Assembly: GCA_945868505.1 (NCBI GenBank)
Contig: CAMBLO010000007.1
Coordinates: 1-64,000 of the forward strand
Source of the DNA: an uncultured Clostridia bacterium
Lineage (GTDB): Bacteria > Bacillota > Clostridia > Lachnospirales > Anaerotignaceae
Direction of reading: 5' to 3'
Length of the DNA stretch: 64,000 nucleotides
Shown piece after piece: positions 7,595 to 16,356 of this stretch. How positions within the stretch are numbered: the stretch's first letter is position 1; each line of letters starts with the position of its first letter. Below the pieces are notes generated by a model that ran no database searches, was not told the origin of the DNA, and saw only the letters and a list, made by a program, of their open reading frames with translations. The position numbers and the translations under genes were made by a program.

Positions 7595-9049
7595 ATGAAC
7601 GTACTGAACCACCTTGGTTGTGATAAAGTTTTTTATTATTTTGAAACGATCTGTGATATCCCTCATGGCAGTTTCCATGAAAAAGCCCTGAGCGATTATA
7701 TCGTTTCCTTTGCAAAGGAAAGAGGCCTTTACTGTCGTCAGGATGAAAGATATAATGTGCTTATTAAAAAGCCCGGCACAGCAGGATATGAAGCTTCTCC
7801 TGCCCTCATTTTGCAGGGGCATATCGATATGGTCTGCGACAAAAATGAAGGGACAGAGCATGACTTCCTGACAGAACCCCTGAAACTGTATATTGATGGA
7901 GATTACATCAAAGCCCGTGGCACTACTCTGGGGGCGGATAACGGCATTGCTGCGGCGTATATGCTGGCATTGTTGGATGCGAAGGATATCGAACACCCTC
8001 CCATTGAATGTGTTTTTACGGTAGAAGAAGAAATCGGCATGGGCGGTGCCACAGATTTTGATGCCTTCGATCTGGAAGGCAAACGCTTCCTGAATATGGA
8101 TACAGAAGAAGAAGGTCATCTGATGGTAAGCTGTTGCGGCGGCCGCAGAATGCGCATCTATCTGCCTTTGGAAAGAGAAGCGAAACAGGCGGATGCAAAG
8201 GCCTATGTAATCCGTATTCGTGGCTTGAAAGGCGGTCACTCCGGCTCTGATATCCACCTGCAGAGAGCCAGTGCAAACGTGCTGTTGGGTAGAGTTCTGC
8301 TGGAGTTTAGAGAAAAGATGGAATATGCCTTGGTGAGAGCCGATGGCGGCAATATGGATAATGCCATCTGCCGAGAAGCCGAAGCAGTCATTTGCATGGA
8401 CCCTGCCAAGGAAGCCGAAGGGGCTGCACTGGTGGCGGAGCTGCAGAAAATTTTCTGGGATGAATATAAAGACCGTGAAAGCGATATACTTATGACGATG
8501 GAGGCAGCAGAAGAAGAGATCACCGAAACGCTGACAGCGGAAACAAGAGATCATATCATTGCTATGCTGCAGCTGCTGCCCTATGGCGTGCAGACCATGG
8601 ATGCTAATATGGAAGGTCTGGTGGAAAGTTCCAGCAATATCGGTATTCTGAAAACAAATGAGGATCATATTTTTATCGATAATGCAGTGCGTGGTTCTGT
8701 GGAAACAAGAAAAGATGCCATCTGCAAGAAGATTGAAGTTCTGGGGGAACTGTGTGGTGCAAAAGTGGTCGGTGTCAACGATTATCCCGGCTGGCAGTTC
8801 AATCCCGATTCCGAATTGCTGGGGATTTTCAAAGAAGCTTGGGTGGAAAAATTCGGCGTGGAACCGAAGGTCGTTGCCATCCATGCGGGGCTGGAATGTG
8901 GCTTGTTTGCCAAGAAGATTCCCGGCTTGGATTTGATTTCCTTGGGTCCTGATATGCATGATGTGCATACCCCCGATGAACGGCTTTCCATTTCTTCTAC
9001 CATCCGTGTTTGGGACTATCTGAAACTGGTGCTGAAAAAACTGAAATAA
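7595..9049 (+). CDS. pepD: Aminoacyl-histidine dipeptidase (M20 peptidase)
   Basis: The 484-residue length is usual for cytosolic beta-Ala-His/Xaa-His dipeptidases of the M20C group, which hydrolyse dipeptides with broad specificity using two metal ions. Visible motifs are HIDMVCDK (metal His at residue 76, Asp at 78), GADNG with the bridging Asp at 115, and the catalytic EEE at 144-146. GHSGSDIH marks the lid/dimerisation domain and HAGLECG the last metal-ligand region. The ATG has TAGGAGGA upstream. It is followed 28 bases later by a membrane protein gene in the same direction, probably one transcript. Confidence 0.92.
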   Translation: MNVLNHLGCDKVFYYFETICDIPHGSFHEKALSDYIVSFAKERGLYCRQDERYNVLIKKPGTAGYEASPALILQGHIDMVCDKNEGTEHDFLTEPLKLYIDGDYIKARGTTLGADNGIAAAYMLALLDAKDIEHPPIECVFTVEEEIGMGGATDFDAFDLEGKRFLNMDTEEEGHLMVSCCGGRRMRIYLPLEREAKQADAKAYVIRIRGLKGGHSGSDIHLQRASANVLLGRVLLEFREKMEYALVRADGGNMDNAICREAEAVICMDPAKEAEGAALVAELQKIFWDEYKDRESDILMTMEAAEEEITETLTAETRDHIIAMLQLLPYGVQTMDANMEGLVESSSNIGILKTNEDHIFIDNAVRGSVETRKDAICKKIEVLGELCGAKVVGVNDYPGWQFNPDSELLGIFKEAWVEKFGVEPKVVAIHAGLECGLFAKKIPGLDLISLGPDMHDVHTPDERLSISSTIRVWDYLKLVLKKLK

Positions 9050-9077
9050 TGGAAATGATTTTGAAAGAGGGCAGAGG

Positions 9078-10232
9078 ATGCGGCTTCCGTGGAATAAAAA
9101 ATACATGGAAATAGGCTTTCATGTCATCGTCACTGTTTTGATTCTGGTGGGGATGTGTGGTCTGCTGTTTTGGCTGCCCCATGCGAAAAATGTCATATAT
9201 CGAACGGCGGGGAGTTTCCTCGCCGTTTTTGCGCCCGTTCTCTGGGCACTTTTCTTTACTCTGATTTTGGAGCCTATGACGGCTTTTTGGCAGCAATTTT
9301 ACGAGAAACGCTGTTCTCTGCGGCATCGTAGTCGTATCCATAACCGAAAAGCGGGGACAGCACTATCTTATCTTTCTGTAGGTCTGTTTTTATTTATGGC
9401 AGGGGGTATTGCTGCCAGAAAGATCGGCAATGCAGACCTGCAGGGGACTGTGGAGCAGATCAGTGGCTATATTCGACAGGCGGGAGATCTTCTTGTTCTG
9501 CTGAATCTGAAGCTGGCGGAAGTGGGCATCCTGCAAAATGTTGAGGGATTCCTTTCCGCATGGACAGAGCAGGTGATTGCATGGATGGAATCGAAGATTC
9601 TAGGCTTTGCCAGTGTCCTGCCGAATATCGGCGGCAGTTTGCTGGATATCGCCATTGGCGGAACAGCAGCCTTTTATTTTCTGATGGAAAAGGAAAAGAT
9701 TTTAAACGTTTGCGGAGAGATATTTTCCGTGCTTTTGGGAAAACGGGCCACATCAGCGGCAAAGCATATTTTTTACGAAATATATTCCGTATTTTCCGGT
9801 TATCTGAGTGGGCAGATGCTGGATGCTATCATCATGGCGATTTTGTTTTCTGCCGCTTTTCTTATCGTTGGTCTGCCCCATGGCATTTTACTGGGGCTGA
9901 TTTCCGGTTTTTCCAACCTGATTCCCTATTTTGGCGCATTCATGGCATTTCTGTTAGCGGTGTTTGCGGGGCTTTTGAGCGGTACCCCTGCCAAAGCCCT
10001 CTATGCCTCTATCTTGATTTTGCTCTTACAACAGGTGGACAGCATTTTTATCGTGCCGAAGGCCGTGGGGAAAAAGGTGGAGATGCACCCTGTTTTAGTG
10101 CTGCTTTCTCTGGCGATTTTTGGGCGGATGTTTGGTTTTTGGGGCTTGCTTTTTGCCGTTCCTCTGGGGGCACTGTGCAAAAATTTCCTATTTTGGTTGT
10201 ATGAAAAGAAAAAATTACGCCAAAAGCCATAG
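9078..10232 (+). CDS. AI-2E family (UPF0118) membrane transporter
   Basis: The 384-residue protein has about seven to eight hydrophobic segments: two at the N-terminus, a soluble amphipathic stretch around residues 120-170, then a cluster of helices that includes GLPHGILLGLISGFSNLIP. This layout and the PYFGAF motif are typical of AI-2E/PerM-type exporters. Members have been linked to autoinducer-2 export or cation/proton antiport, so the substrate cannot be named. A basic tail ends the protein. It probably shares a transcript with the upstream peptidase gene. Confidence 0.85.
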   Translation: MRLPWNKKYMEIGFHVIVTVLILVGMCGLLFWLPHAKNVIYRTAGSFLAVFAPVLWALFFTLILEPMTAFWQQFYEKRCSLRHRSRIHNRKAGTALSYLSVGLFLFMAGGIAARKIGNADLQGTVEQISGYIRQAGDLLVLLNLKLAEVGILQNVEGFLSAWTEQVIAWMESKILGFASVLPNIGGSLLDIAIGGTAAFYFLMEKEKILNVCGEIFSVLLGKRATSAAKHIFYEIYSVFSGYLSGQMLDAIIMAILFSAAFLIVGLPHGILLGLISGFSNLIPYFGAFMAFLLAVFAGLLSGTPAKALYASILILLLQQVDSIFIVPKAVGKKVEMHPVLVLLSLAIFGRMFGFWGLLFAVPLGALCKNFLFWLYEKKKLRQKP

Positions 10233-10283
10233 ATTGTAAAGGAATCTGTGAAAAAACTGCTTTTTTTTATGCTGGATTTGTTG

Positions 10284-10289
10284 TATAAT
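10284..10289 (+). promoter_or_regulatory. Candidate -10 box for the RseC-like gene
   Basis: TATAAT is a consensus -10 hexamer about 60 bases before the start codon. The -35 position is a T-run and not convincing. A short ACCC-GTTA-GGGT hairpin lies between it and the gene. Confidence 0.35.
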
Positions 10290-10347
10290 CATATATATAT
10301 GGTTGCAGGTTACCCGTTAGGGTCAGATATAGAAAGGCGGTCGAAAT

Positions 10348-10791
10348 ATGAAAGGTTTAGTGAGCGAGGTTAAAGGCGATCTTGCCATCGTGAAGATTCA
10401 TAGAAAAGAGGCTTGCGGCGAATGCAGAGCATGCCTTTCCGGTTTGACGGAAAAAGAAATGGATGTTGAAGCAAAAAATCTCTGCGATGCAGAAGAAGGC
10501 GATTGGGTTGAACTGGAATTGCAGGAAAATGCGTTTTTCAACGCAGTAATGATTATGTATGGTCTGCCCTTTATAGCGTTCATTGCAGGGGTTGTAGTAG
10601 GTTATTTTGCTGTGCCGAAGGTGCTGCCGATGATCCCTCCATTTCTGTCCAGCTTGGTGCTGGGGGCGTTGGGTATCTTCCTGACCATGCTGTGGATCAA
10701 AAGCCAGAACCCCCGTTGGGAAAGCGGCAAATATCGTCCTCTGGCAACGAAAATCGTGGAAGAAGACGATGCAGAGGCCTGCGGTATCTAA
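10348..10791 (+). CDS. RseC/MucC-like SoxR-reducing system protein
   Basis: This 147-residue membrane protein starts with a short soluble domain bearing ACGECRAC, the Cys-x2-Cys-x2-Cys cluster of the RseC family. Two transmembrane helices follow at about residues 66-86 and 92-112, and a short acidic cytosolic tail. Relatives work in electron transfer beside Rnf complexes or in SoxR reduction. No rnf genes are in this window, so its redox partner is elsewhere. It has its own promoter candidate and a strong terminator downstream, so it is monocistronic. Confidence 0.82.
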   Translation: MKGLVSEVKGDLAIVKIHRKEACGECRACLSGLTEKEMDVEAKNLCDAEEGDWVELELQENAFFNAVMIMYGLPFIAFIAGVVVGYFAVPKVLPMIPPFLSSLVLGALGIFLTMLWIKSQNPRWESGKYRPLATKIVEEDDAEACGI

Positions 10792-10801
10792 GAATGTTTT
10801 G

Positions 10802-10836
10802 AAAAGTCTCAAATCTGAAAAGGTTTGAGACTTTTT
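10802..10836 (+). terminator. Intrinsic terminator of the RseC-like gene
   Basis: The stem AAAGTCTCAAA / TTTGAGACTTT with a 10-base loop is followed by Ts. Confidence 0.85.
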
Positions 10837-10884
10837 CACGTTTGTCCGTTTTTTTCATAGAATGGGAAAAAGGGGGTGAAAGGA

Positions 10885-11244
10885 ATGCTGAAAGCGCGAA
10901 TACAGGCTCTTTGCAATGGCGGGGATAATTGTTCCCAAATCATTTTGCGGGCCGCAGCAGAGGAATATGGGTTTTCCCTGCCAGAGGAATTGCTGGCGGC
11001 CTGTGAGGGAATCCAAGGCGGCTTTGGCATCAATGGTATGTGCAGTGCATTGGTGGCGGCGGTGATGGTGCTGGGGCTTTTGTGCGATGCGGAAGAACTG
11101 AAGCTGAAGCGGATTCTGTTCCTGCTGCAGGTCCAGGAAAGATTTGGCGGCTTAGACTGCTGCAGGCTTTCGGCATTGGGGGCGGACTGCAGCGGAGTTT
11201 TGGGAGAAATCGCAGATATTTTGCAGGAAGTGATAGAAGGATAA
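10885..11244 (+). CDS. C_GCAxxG_C_C family redox-type protein
   Basis: The product has 119 residues. It carries the spaced cysteines of the C_GCAxxG_C_C family: an N-terminal NCSQ, a central GGFGINGMCSAL block, and later LDCCRL and DCSG. The family is thought to bind metal or perform thiol redox chemistry, but the reaction is unknown. The sequence is helical, with no membrane segment. I prefer the ATG at 10885 with AGGGGG about 9 bases before; a GTG at 10876 is in frame. It converges on the beta-propeller gene and shares a terminator with it. Confidence 0.75.
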   Translation: MLKARIQALCNGGDNCSQIILRAAAEEYGFSLPEELLAACEGIQGGFGINGMCSALVAAVMVLGLLCDAEELKLKRILFLLQVQERFGGLDCCRLSALGADCSGVLGEIADILQEVIEG

Positions 11245-11249
11245 ACAAT

Positions 11250-11298
11250 AGGGTGTCGGCGTTGTCGACACCCTAAGATGCCTCAGGCATCTTTTTTT
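11250..11298. terminator. Double hairpin terminator between convergent genes
   Basis: The first stem is AGGGTGTCG / CGACACCCT (11250-11274). The second is AAGATGCC / GGCATCTT (11275-11293), followed by a T-run. The stop codon of the leftward gene lies in the loop of the second hairpin. Confidence 0.8.
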
Positions 11299-12554
11299 GT
11301 GTCATCGATTTGAGGGTAAAGGGGAGTTGACGCAGAAGTTTGTTTGCTTCGCAGGGTCTCGTTTTCTTTTCGCAGGGCAGCCAGTTCGGATTCCATCTTT
11401 TCCACCTGTGTCTTCCAGCGGGCATTGACAGCAGCCACCTCATCGCTCCGTTGTGCCAGCAGGGCAGAAAGCTCTTCCATCTGCTTTTTATGGGTATCCT
11501 GAAGGGCCGTGTAAGCCTTTGCATAGTCCGGCTGAGGAATCGACTGTTTCTGTTCTGTTTTTGGTCTGGGAAGGGGAGAGGGGGTAAAAACGGCAGGCAG
11601 GAATCCATGCTGAGCATTACCGTAACATTCTGCTGCATTCAACGAGTCGTCCTCTGCGCCTAAAAGCTCGCCTTTCAGGCAGTAACCGGGGAATTTTTCC
11701 ATATATCGTTCCACAGGGCCAAAGGAGGCACCGCCGTTTTCCGAAACGCAGCGCATGGGCTGTCCGTTGGCTGTCCACATGAGGATGACTTTCCCCTTTT
11801 CCAAAAAAGCCAGACAGTTGTCGCAGTTTGTATCTTCCCAGAGGACACGGGGCGTGCTGATGGCAGAGGTGCGCTTATATTGATAGACCACCTGAGTACG
11901 GAACATCCCTCGAACGATATAGAGCAGATGGATTTTTTCGCTGTCGTTGACAATGGAAACATCCGTATAGGGGGAGGGCGTCTGGATGAGGGGGGTTACG
12001 CTGCCCATGGTATAGGGGGTCAGAAGCATTTCTCTGGCACTCAATACATTTCGCCCGGTACGGTAATACAAAATGATATGCTCCCTGCTGAGTCGTCGGG
12101 CGAGGAAAGGCGTTTTCTGCATGGGCATGAAGCGGTCAATTTGATAGGGCTTTTCCCATTGCCCATTCCGAAAAACAGTATAGACCAGAGAGTCCACATT
12201 GGTGGATTCTGTAGGCAGATGATAGATGATATGGAAGGCATCTTCGGAAGGCAGGAGGAAAAACTTTGTGTGATCCGTATTTTGGGTGCCGCTCATCATA
12301 GGGCGATGCTCCCATTTGGAAAAATCCGATGAGGATGCCAGATAAAGCCGTCCATCTCCTCCGGAATAGAGGAGATAGACCACATCCTCATATTGGCAGA
12401 GGGAAAAAACAGGTGCCACCCGCTCGGCGATCTTCTGGGGAACTGTCCAGCCGTCATGGGAAAAACTGCGGCAAAAAATATTGCCCTGTTCGTAATAAAA
12501 GAGATAGAAATATCCTTTTTTTGTTTTCAGATATTTGACATGGGGGTTCTGCAT
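11283..12554 (-). CDS. Beta-propeller-like protein with C-terminal coiled coil, unknown function
   Basis: This 423-residue protein has no signal peptide. Residues 1 to about 330 consist of repeated four-stranded units with aromatic/Gly-Asp patterns (VVYLLYSGGDGRLYLASS, IHLLYIVRG, VILMWTANG), as in sialidase-like propellers. ENGGASFGP resembles an Asp-box. The last 70 residues (from about 345) form a heptad-rich coiled coil. I do not recognise a named family. A cytosolic scaffolding or polysaccharide-related role is possible but unsupported. It is transcribed divergently from the DUF2089 gene across an AT-rich region. Confidence 0.6.
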   Translation of the reverse strand: MQNPHVKYLKTKKGYFYLFYYEQGNIFCRSFSHDGWTVPQKIAERVAPVFSLCQYEDVVYLLYSGGDGRLYLASSSDFSKWEHRPMMSGTQNTDHTKFFLLPSEDAFHIIYHLPTESTNVDSLVYTVFRNGQWEKPYQIDRFMPMQKTPFLARRLSREHIILYYRTGRNVLSAREMLLTPYTMGSVTPLIQTPSPYTDVSIVNDSEKIHLLYIVRGMFRTQVVYQYKRTSAISTPRVLWEDTNCDNCLAFLEKGKVILMWTANGQPMRCVSENGGASFGPVERYMEKFPGYCLKGELLGAEDDSLNAAECYGNAQHGFLPAVFTPSPLPRPKTEQKQSIPQPDYAKAYTALQDTHKKQMEELSALLAQRSDEVAAVNARWKTQVEKMESELAALRKENETLRSKQTSASTPLYPQIDDTKKDA

Positions 12555-12617
12555 GGTGACGCTCCCTTTTTATTTTTTAAATAGTTTATGCGAAAAAGGA
12601 AGAAAAAGAATCTTACA

Positions 12618-12678
12618 ATATTATTAAAATAAAATATAGGATTGACTTAAATAAAATTAAATGCTATTTTAATAATAT
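12618..12678 (+). promoter_or_regulatory. Extended -10 promoter bracketed by a perfect 14-bp inverted repeat
   Basis: The promoter is TTGACT (12642-12647), 17 bases, then TATTTT (12665-12670), with TG at 12662-12663 giving an extended -10. The 14-mer ATATTATTAAAATA (12618-12631) recurs inverted as TATTTTAATAATAT (12665-12678). One arm therefore lies upstream of the -35 and the other covers the -10. Centres are 47 bp apart. The best reading is an operator pair for a dimeric repressor, possibly the DUF2089 product itself. Confidence 0.7.
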
Positions 12679-12698
12679 GAAAGAAAGGGGATGAACGA

Positions 12699-12998
12699 AT
12701 GGAACAGAAAAATCTGCCTACCTGGATATTGGGGATGGAGGAGGAAGAACTTTCTTTTATCAAAAAATTCATACTGGCATCAGGTTCCTTGAAGGAGGTT
12801 GCTTCCATTTATGGTGTGACATACCCTACGGTGCGCCTGCGGCTGGACAGGCTCATCCAAAAAATCCAACTGAATGAACAACGGGCAGAGGAGCCTTTTA
12901 TCGCTATGGTGAAGCAGCTTGCCATTGATGAGAAAATGGATTTTGAAACAGCGAAGCAGCTGATTACAGCTTATAAAAAAGAAAAGGAAACAAAGTGA
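12699..12998 (+). CDS. DUF2089 family putative DNA-binding regulator
   Basis: The 99-residue protein has LPTWILGMEEEELSFIKKF, then a helix-turn-helix with SLKEVASIYGVTYPTVRLRL, the signature of DUF2089. The helix-turn-helix resembles sigma-region-4-like domains, so DNA binding is likely. Some relatives carry an N-terminal zinc ribbon; this one does not. It is preceded by AAAGGGG and by a promoter bracketed by an inverted repeat, suggesting autorepression. A small membrane protein gene follows after 33 bases in the same transcript. Confidence 0.8.
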   Translation: MEQKNLPTWILGMEEEELSFIKKFILASGSLKEVASIYGVTYPTVRLRLDRLIQKIQLNEQRAEEPFIAMVKQLAIDEKMDFETAKQLITAYKKEKETK

Positions 12999-13031
12999 TT
13001 TAATGGGAACTGTAACAAAGGAGGAATTTCA

Positions 13032-13319
13032 ATGGAAGCATTTCATCATTTTCATTCCGGCATGGCTAACATGAGTATTCTTGTGTGGGGGATCATCATA
13101 TTTTATATTGCCTTTCTCATCGGCTCCTGTTATCTGCAGGTGCGGTTGTCCAAAGCTGAGGAATGGTGGAAGGGGCTGATTCTGCCTGTCATTGCGCTGC
13201 TATTTCATTCCTTCGGGAATGTGCTGGCGGTGGTTTTGTTGGTGATTTATGCAGTGAATCGTTATAAGATCAAAAAACATAAGGATGAGATCGAACAGAT
13301 GAAGATTCAGGATCTATAA
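13032..13319 (+). CDS. Small membrane protein linked to DUF2089
   Basis: The product has 95 residues with two transmembrane helices, roughly residues 15-38 and 48-75, and a charged C-terminal tail (KIKKHKDEIEQMK). ATG with AAAGGAGG 6 bases upstream. I do not recognise a family. The shared transcript with a DUF2089 regulator and the two-helix layout recall small envelope-stress proteins of the phage-shock kind, but this is only context. Confidence 0.65.
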   Translation: MEAFHHFHSGMANMSILVWGIIIFYIAFLIGSCYLQVRLSKAEEWWKGLILPVIALLFHSFGNVLAVVLLVIYAVNRYKIKKHKDEIEQMKIQDL

Positions 13320-13355
13320 AAAACAGCCTTCTAACAGAAGTTAGAAGGCTGTTTT
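13320..13355. terminator. Strong bidirectional terminator
   Basis: A perfect 15-bp stem, AAACAGCCTTCTAAC / GTTAGAAGGCTGTTT, with loop AGAA, flanked by A-run and T-run, serves both the membrane protein gene and the convergent DUF6485-like gene. Confidence 0.9.
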
Positions 13356-13360
13356 TGGTA

Positions 13361-13564
13361 TTAGTCTTTTTTCAAAAAGAGATTTGCAAAATCCTGGAAA
13401 GAATCATCTGATCTTGTATGATCGGGGTCTGCCAGATTGAAGAAGCAGGTAGGGATTTCCTTCAGTCCGAGATTCTTTTCAATACAGGGAGTACAGCCCT
13501 GATCATGGTTGGTAGGATGCATGGGACATTTCAGGTTTTTGCATGTGCAATGGGTTACATTCAT
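13361..13564 (-). CDS. Cys-rich small protein, DUF6485-like
   Basis: The product is 67 residues from the ATG at 13564, which has AAGGAG 9 bases upstream; a longer frame to 13588 lacks a site. Cysteines and His are arranged THCTCKNLKCPMH, then GCTPCIEKN, then IPTCFF, a likely zinc-binding cluster as in the DUF6485 family. Function unknown. It lies downstream of the pyrimidine operon in the same direction, 75 bases after pyrI, and could be partly cotranscribed. Confidence 0.65.
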   Translation of the reverse strand: MNVTHCTCKNLKCPMHPTNHDQGCTPCIEKNLGLKEIPTCFFNLADPDHTRSDDSFQDFANLFLKKD

Positions 13565-13639
13565 ATAAGAATCTCCTTTTAGATTCAAATAAACTTCGTT
13601 TTGTAAAATGCAATTTTTGCGTGTCAGAATCCGAAGGCT

Positions 13640-14059
13640 TTAGTTTTTCGCCTTGGATTCGCAGTAAATACAGCGATATTCGCCTTTTTCCCTGTCTGTC
13701 AGCTTAAAGATATGGGGAATCTCCTGCTCTACAGAGGTGATACAGCGAGGGTTCTTGCACTGGATGATATTTGTCAGCCGTTGGGGGAGCTGAGGATGGA
13801 ATTTTTCCACACGCTCGCCGTTTTTGATGACGTTGATGGTTACATTGGGGTCGATATAGCCCAAAATATCCAAATCCAAATCCAGTTCCGTATCAATTTT
13901 GATGATGTCTTTTTTGCCCATTTTCTGGCTGGGGGCATTTTTAATGAGGGCAATGGAGCAATCCATATTGTCCAGATTCAGGAAATGATACAGCTCCATG
14001 CCTTTTCCGGCACGGATATGGTCGATGACAACGCCGTTGCTGATGGAATCAATTTTCAT
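13640..14059 (-). CDS. pyrI: Aspartate carbamoyltransferase regulatory subunit
   Basis: At 139 residues it is slightly shorter than the enteric subunit. The N-terminal allosteric nucleotide-binding domain starts MKIDSISNGVVIDHI. The C-terminal zinc domain carries CKNPRC and YRCIYC, the four Cys that contact the catalytic subunit. It gives feedback control by nucleotides to PyrB. It starts immediately after the pyrB stop codon and is the last pyr gene. Confidence 0.95.
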   Translation of the reverse strand: MKIDSISNGVVIDHIRAGKGMELYHFLNLDNMDCSIALIKNAPSQKMGKKDIIKIDTELDLDLDILGYIDPNVTINVIKNGERVEKFHPQLPQRLTNIIQCKNPRCITSVEQEIPHIFKLTDREKGEYRCIYCESKAKN

Positions 14060-14971
14060 TTATGCCACCTCCAGTAATTTCAGAATCAGAGCCATACGGA
14101 TGTATTTCCCGTTCATAACCTGCTTGAAGTAGCAGGCTCTGGGGTCATCATCCACAGCTACAGAAATTTCGTTTACACGGGGCAGGGGATGCAGGATGGA
14201 AAGCTCTTTTTTCGCTGTTTCCAGCTTATCAGGTGTGAGGATATAGCTGTCTTTCAGGCGGATATAGTCAGCTTCATTGAAGAAGCGTTCCCGCTGTACT
14301 CTTGTCATATACAGGATATCCAGCGTGGGCATGGCTTCCTCCAGGCTGCGTGTTTCTGTATAGGGGATGCCTTCCTTTTCCAGCTCCTGAATGATATATT
14401 CAGGTACTTTCAGCTCGTCGGGAGAAATCATGACGAACTGTACCCCTTCGTAGCGGCTCAAAGCGTGAATCAGGGAATGAACGGTTCTGCCGAATTTCAG
14501 GTCGCCGCAGAGCCCTACGGTCAGATGGTCAAAGCGGCCTTTTTCTCTCTGGATGGTCAAAAGGTCAGCCAGTGTCTGGGTAGGGTGGTTGTGGCCGCCG
14601 TCCCCAGCGTTGATGATGGGCACGGGAGAACGCATGGAAGCGATCATGGGCGCACCTTCCTTGGGATGGCGCATGGCGATGATATCTGCATAGCAGCCCA
14701 CGGTGCGGACGGTATCGGAAACGCTTTCGCCCTTTGCTGCAGAGCTGTTGTTTGCAGCGGAAAAGCCCAGCACACTGCCGCCCAGTTCCAGCATCGCCGC
14801 TTCAAAGCTCAGGCGGGTACGGGTAGAGGGCTCGAAAAACAGGGTAGCCAGTTTTTTGCGTTTGCATTTTTCTGCGTATTTATCAGGATTTGCGATGATG
14901 TCATTGGCTGTAGCGATCAGTTCATCGATCTCTTCTACAGTCAGGTCAATGATATCGATGAGACTTCTCAT
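14060..14971 (-). CDS. pyrB: Aspartate carbamoyltransferase catalytic subunit
   Basis: The 303-residue product forms N-carbamoyl-aspartate from carbamoyl phosphate and aspartate. [12 protein letters not shown] at about residue 50 is the carbamoyl-phosphate site; [10 protein letters not shown] and the DPRAC region near the end are also typical. The start lies 3 bases after the pyrE stop. With pyrI it encodes the regulated holoenzyme. Confidence 0.97.
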   Translation of the reverse strand: MRSLIDIIDLTVEEIDELIATANDIIANPDKYAEKCKRKKLATLFFEPSTRTRLSFEAAMLELGGSVLGFSAANNSSAAKGESVSDTVRTVGCYADIIAMRHPKEGAPMIASMRSPVPIINAGDGGHNHPTQTLADLLTIQREKGRFDHLTVGLCGDLKFGRTVHSLIHALSRYEGVQFVMISPDELKVPEYIIQELEKEGIPYTETRSLEEAMPTLDILYMTRVQRERFFNEADYIRLKDSYILTPDKLETAKKELSILHPLPRVNEISVAVDDDPRACYFKQVMNGKYIRMALILKLLEVA

Positions 14972-14974
14972 AGA

Positions 14975-15613
14975 TTACATCTCCCTCCAGCTTTCATCAC
15001 TGGGGTTGCTGCGGAATTTCATCAGGCGAGCGATATCAGCTTCTTTGATGTAGCCTTCTTTTGCAGCAACTTCTGCAACAGTATCGAAATTGGACAGGCT
15101 CACGTTCTTTACCTTTGCTTCTGCCAGTCTGTCCAGACCTTTCTGCAGACCATAAGTGAAGATGCTTACCACACCCAGAACGTCAGCGCCTGCTTCACGC
15201 AGAACATTGACAACTTCGATACAGCTGCCTGCTGTGGAGATCAGGTCTTCCACAACGACTACCTTCTGGCCTTTTTCCAGTTTGCCTTCGATCTGGTTGT
15301 TTCTGCCGTGGTCCTTTGCACCGGAGCGAACATAACCCATGGGCAGGTCCAGCAGGTGGGCGGTGATGGCAGCATGAGCGATGCCGGCTGTGGAAGTACC
15401 CATCAGCACTTCAGCATCGGGATATTCTTTTTTGATGGTTTCCGCCAGAGCATTTTCTACATGGTTTCTAACTTCTACGGATGTCAGAGTCAGTCTGTTG
15501 TCGCAGTAAATGGGGCTTTTGATGCCGCTTGCCCATGTGAAGGGTTCTTCGGGGCGCAGGAAAACTGCACCGATGGACAGCAGGTCTTTTGCGATCTGTT
15601 CTTTGATATTCAT
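14975..15613 (-). CDS. pyrE: Orotate phosphoribosyltransferase
   Basis: This 212-residue enzyme converts orotate and PRPP to OMP. The PRPP loop is VVVVEDLISTAGS. DNRLTLTSVEVRN at the N-terminal side is as in class I orotate phosphoribosyltransferases. Ribosome site AGGAGGAAAT precedes the ATG. It lies 38 bases after pyrF. Confidence 0.95.
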   Translation of the reverse strand: MNIKEQIAKDLLSIGAVFLRPEEPFTWASGIKSPIYCDNRLTLTSVEVRNHVENALAETIKKEYPDAEVLMGTSTAGIAHAAITAHLLDLPMGYVRSGAKDHGRNNQIEGKLEKGQKVVVVEDLISTAGSCIEVVNVLREAGADVLGVVSIFTYGLQKGLDRLAEAKVKNVSLSNFDTVAEVAAKEGYIKEADIARLMKFRSNPSDESWREM

Positions 15614-15651
15614 GGTCTATTTCCTCCTATAAAATTAGATAGCTTCAGTCA

Positions 15652-16356
15652 TTAGCCGAGGAACTCGGAAATACATCTGTGATATGCGGCTACAGGGTCG
15701 GGAGCCTGTGTGATGGGTCTGCCCACAACGATATAGTCAGAGCCCAGTTCTCTTGCCTTTGCAGGGGTAGTCACACGCACTTGGTCGCCTACTTCGCCGT
15801 CAGCGAAGCGTACGCCGGGGGTTACGGTCAGGAATGCGTCGCCGCAAACCTCTTTTACCTTGCCTGCTTCCAGAGGGGAGCAAACAACGCCGTCCAGACC
15901 GGAATCCTTGGCACATTTCGCATAGTGCATAACGACTTCATCCAGAGGATGGTCAATCAGCAGGTCCTCTTTCATGCGTTCTTCACTGGTGGATGTCAGC
16001 TGTGTGACAGCAATCAGCAGAGGGCGTGTGCCGTCGGGTCTTGTCAGGCCTTCCAGTGCAGCTTCCATCATAGCCTTTGTGCCTGCTGCGTGCAGGTTGC
16101 AGATATCTACATCCAGTGCAGACAGTACGGACATGGCTTTTTTTACTGTGTTGGGAATGTCATGCAGCTTCAGGTCTAAGAAAATCTTATGACCTCTTTC
16201 CTTGATTTCTTTTACGATGGCAGGGCCTTCTGCATAGAAAAGCTCCATGCCTACTTTCAGGAAAGGCTTTCTTTCTTCATTTTTAAAGTTGTCCAAAAAT
16301 GCCATCAGGTCTGCCTTGCTGTTAAAATCGCAGGCGATGATTACGTCTTTATTCAT
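15652..16356 (-). CDS. pyrF: Orotidine-5'-phosphate decarboxylase
   Basis: The 234-residue product removes CO2 from OMP to make UMP. The catalytic charged cluster is [20 protein letters not shown] and the VGRPIT block bind phosphate. The start codon overlaps the pyrD stop (ATGA), so translation is coupled. Confidence 0.96.
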   Translation of the reverse strand: MNKDVIIACDFNSKADLMAFLDNFKNEERKPFLKVGMELFYAEGPAIVKEIKERGHKIFLDLKLHDIPNTVKKAMSVLSALDVDICNLHAAGTKAMMEAALEGLTRPDGTRPLLIAVTQLTSTSEERMKEDLLIDHPLDEVVMHYAKCAKDSGLDGVVCSPLEAGKVKEVCGDAFLTVTPGVRFADGEVGDQVRVTTPAKARELGSDYIVVGRPITQAPDPVAAYHRCISEFLG

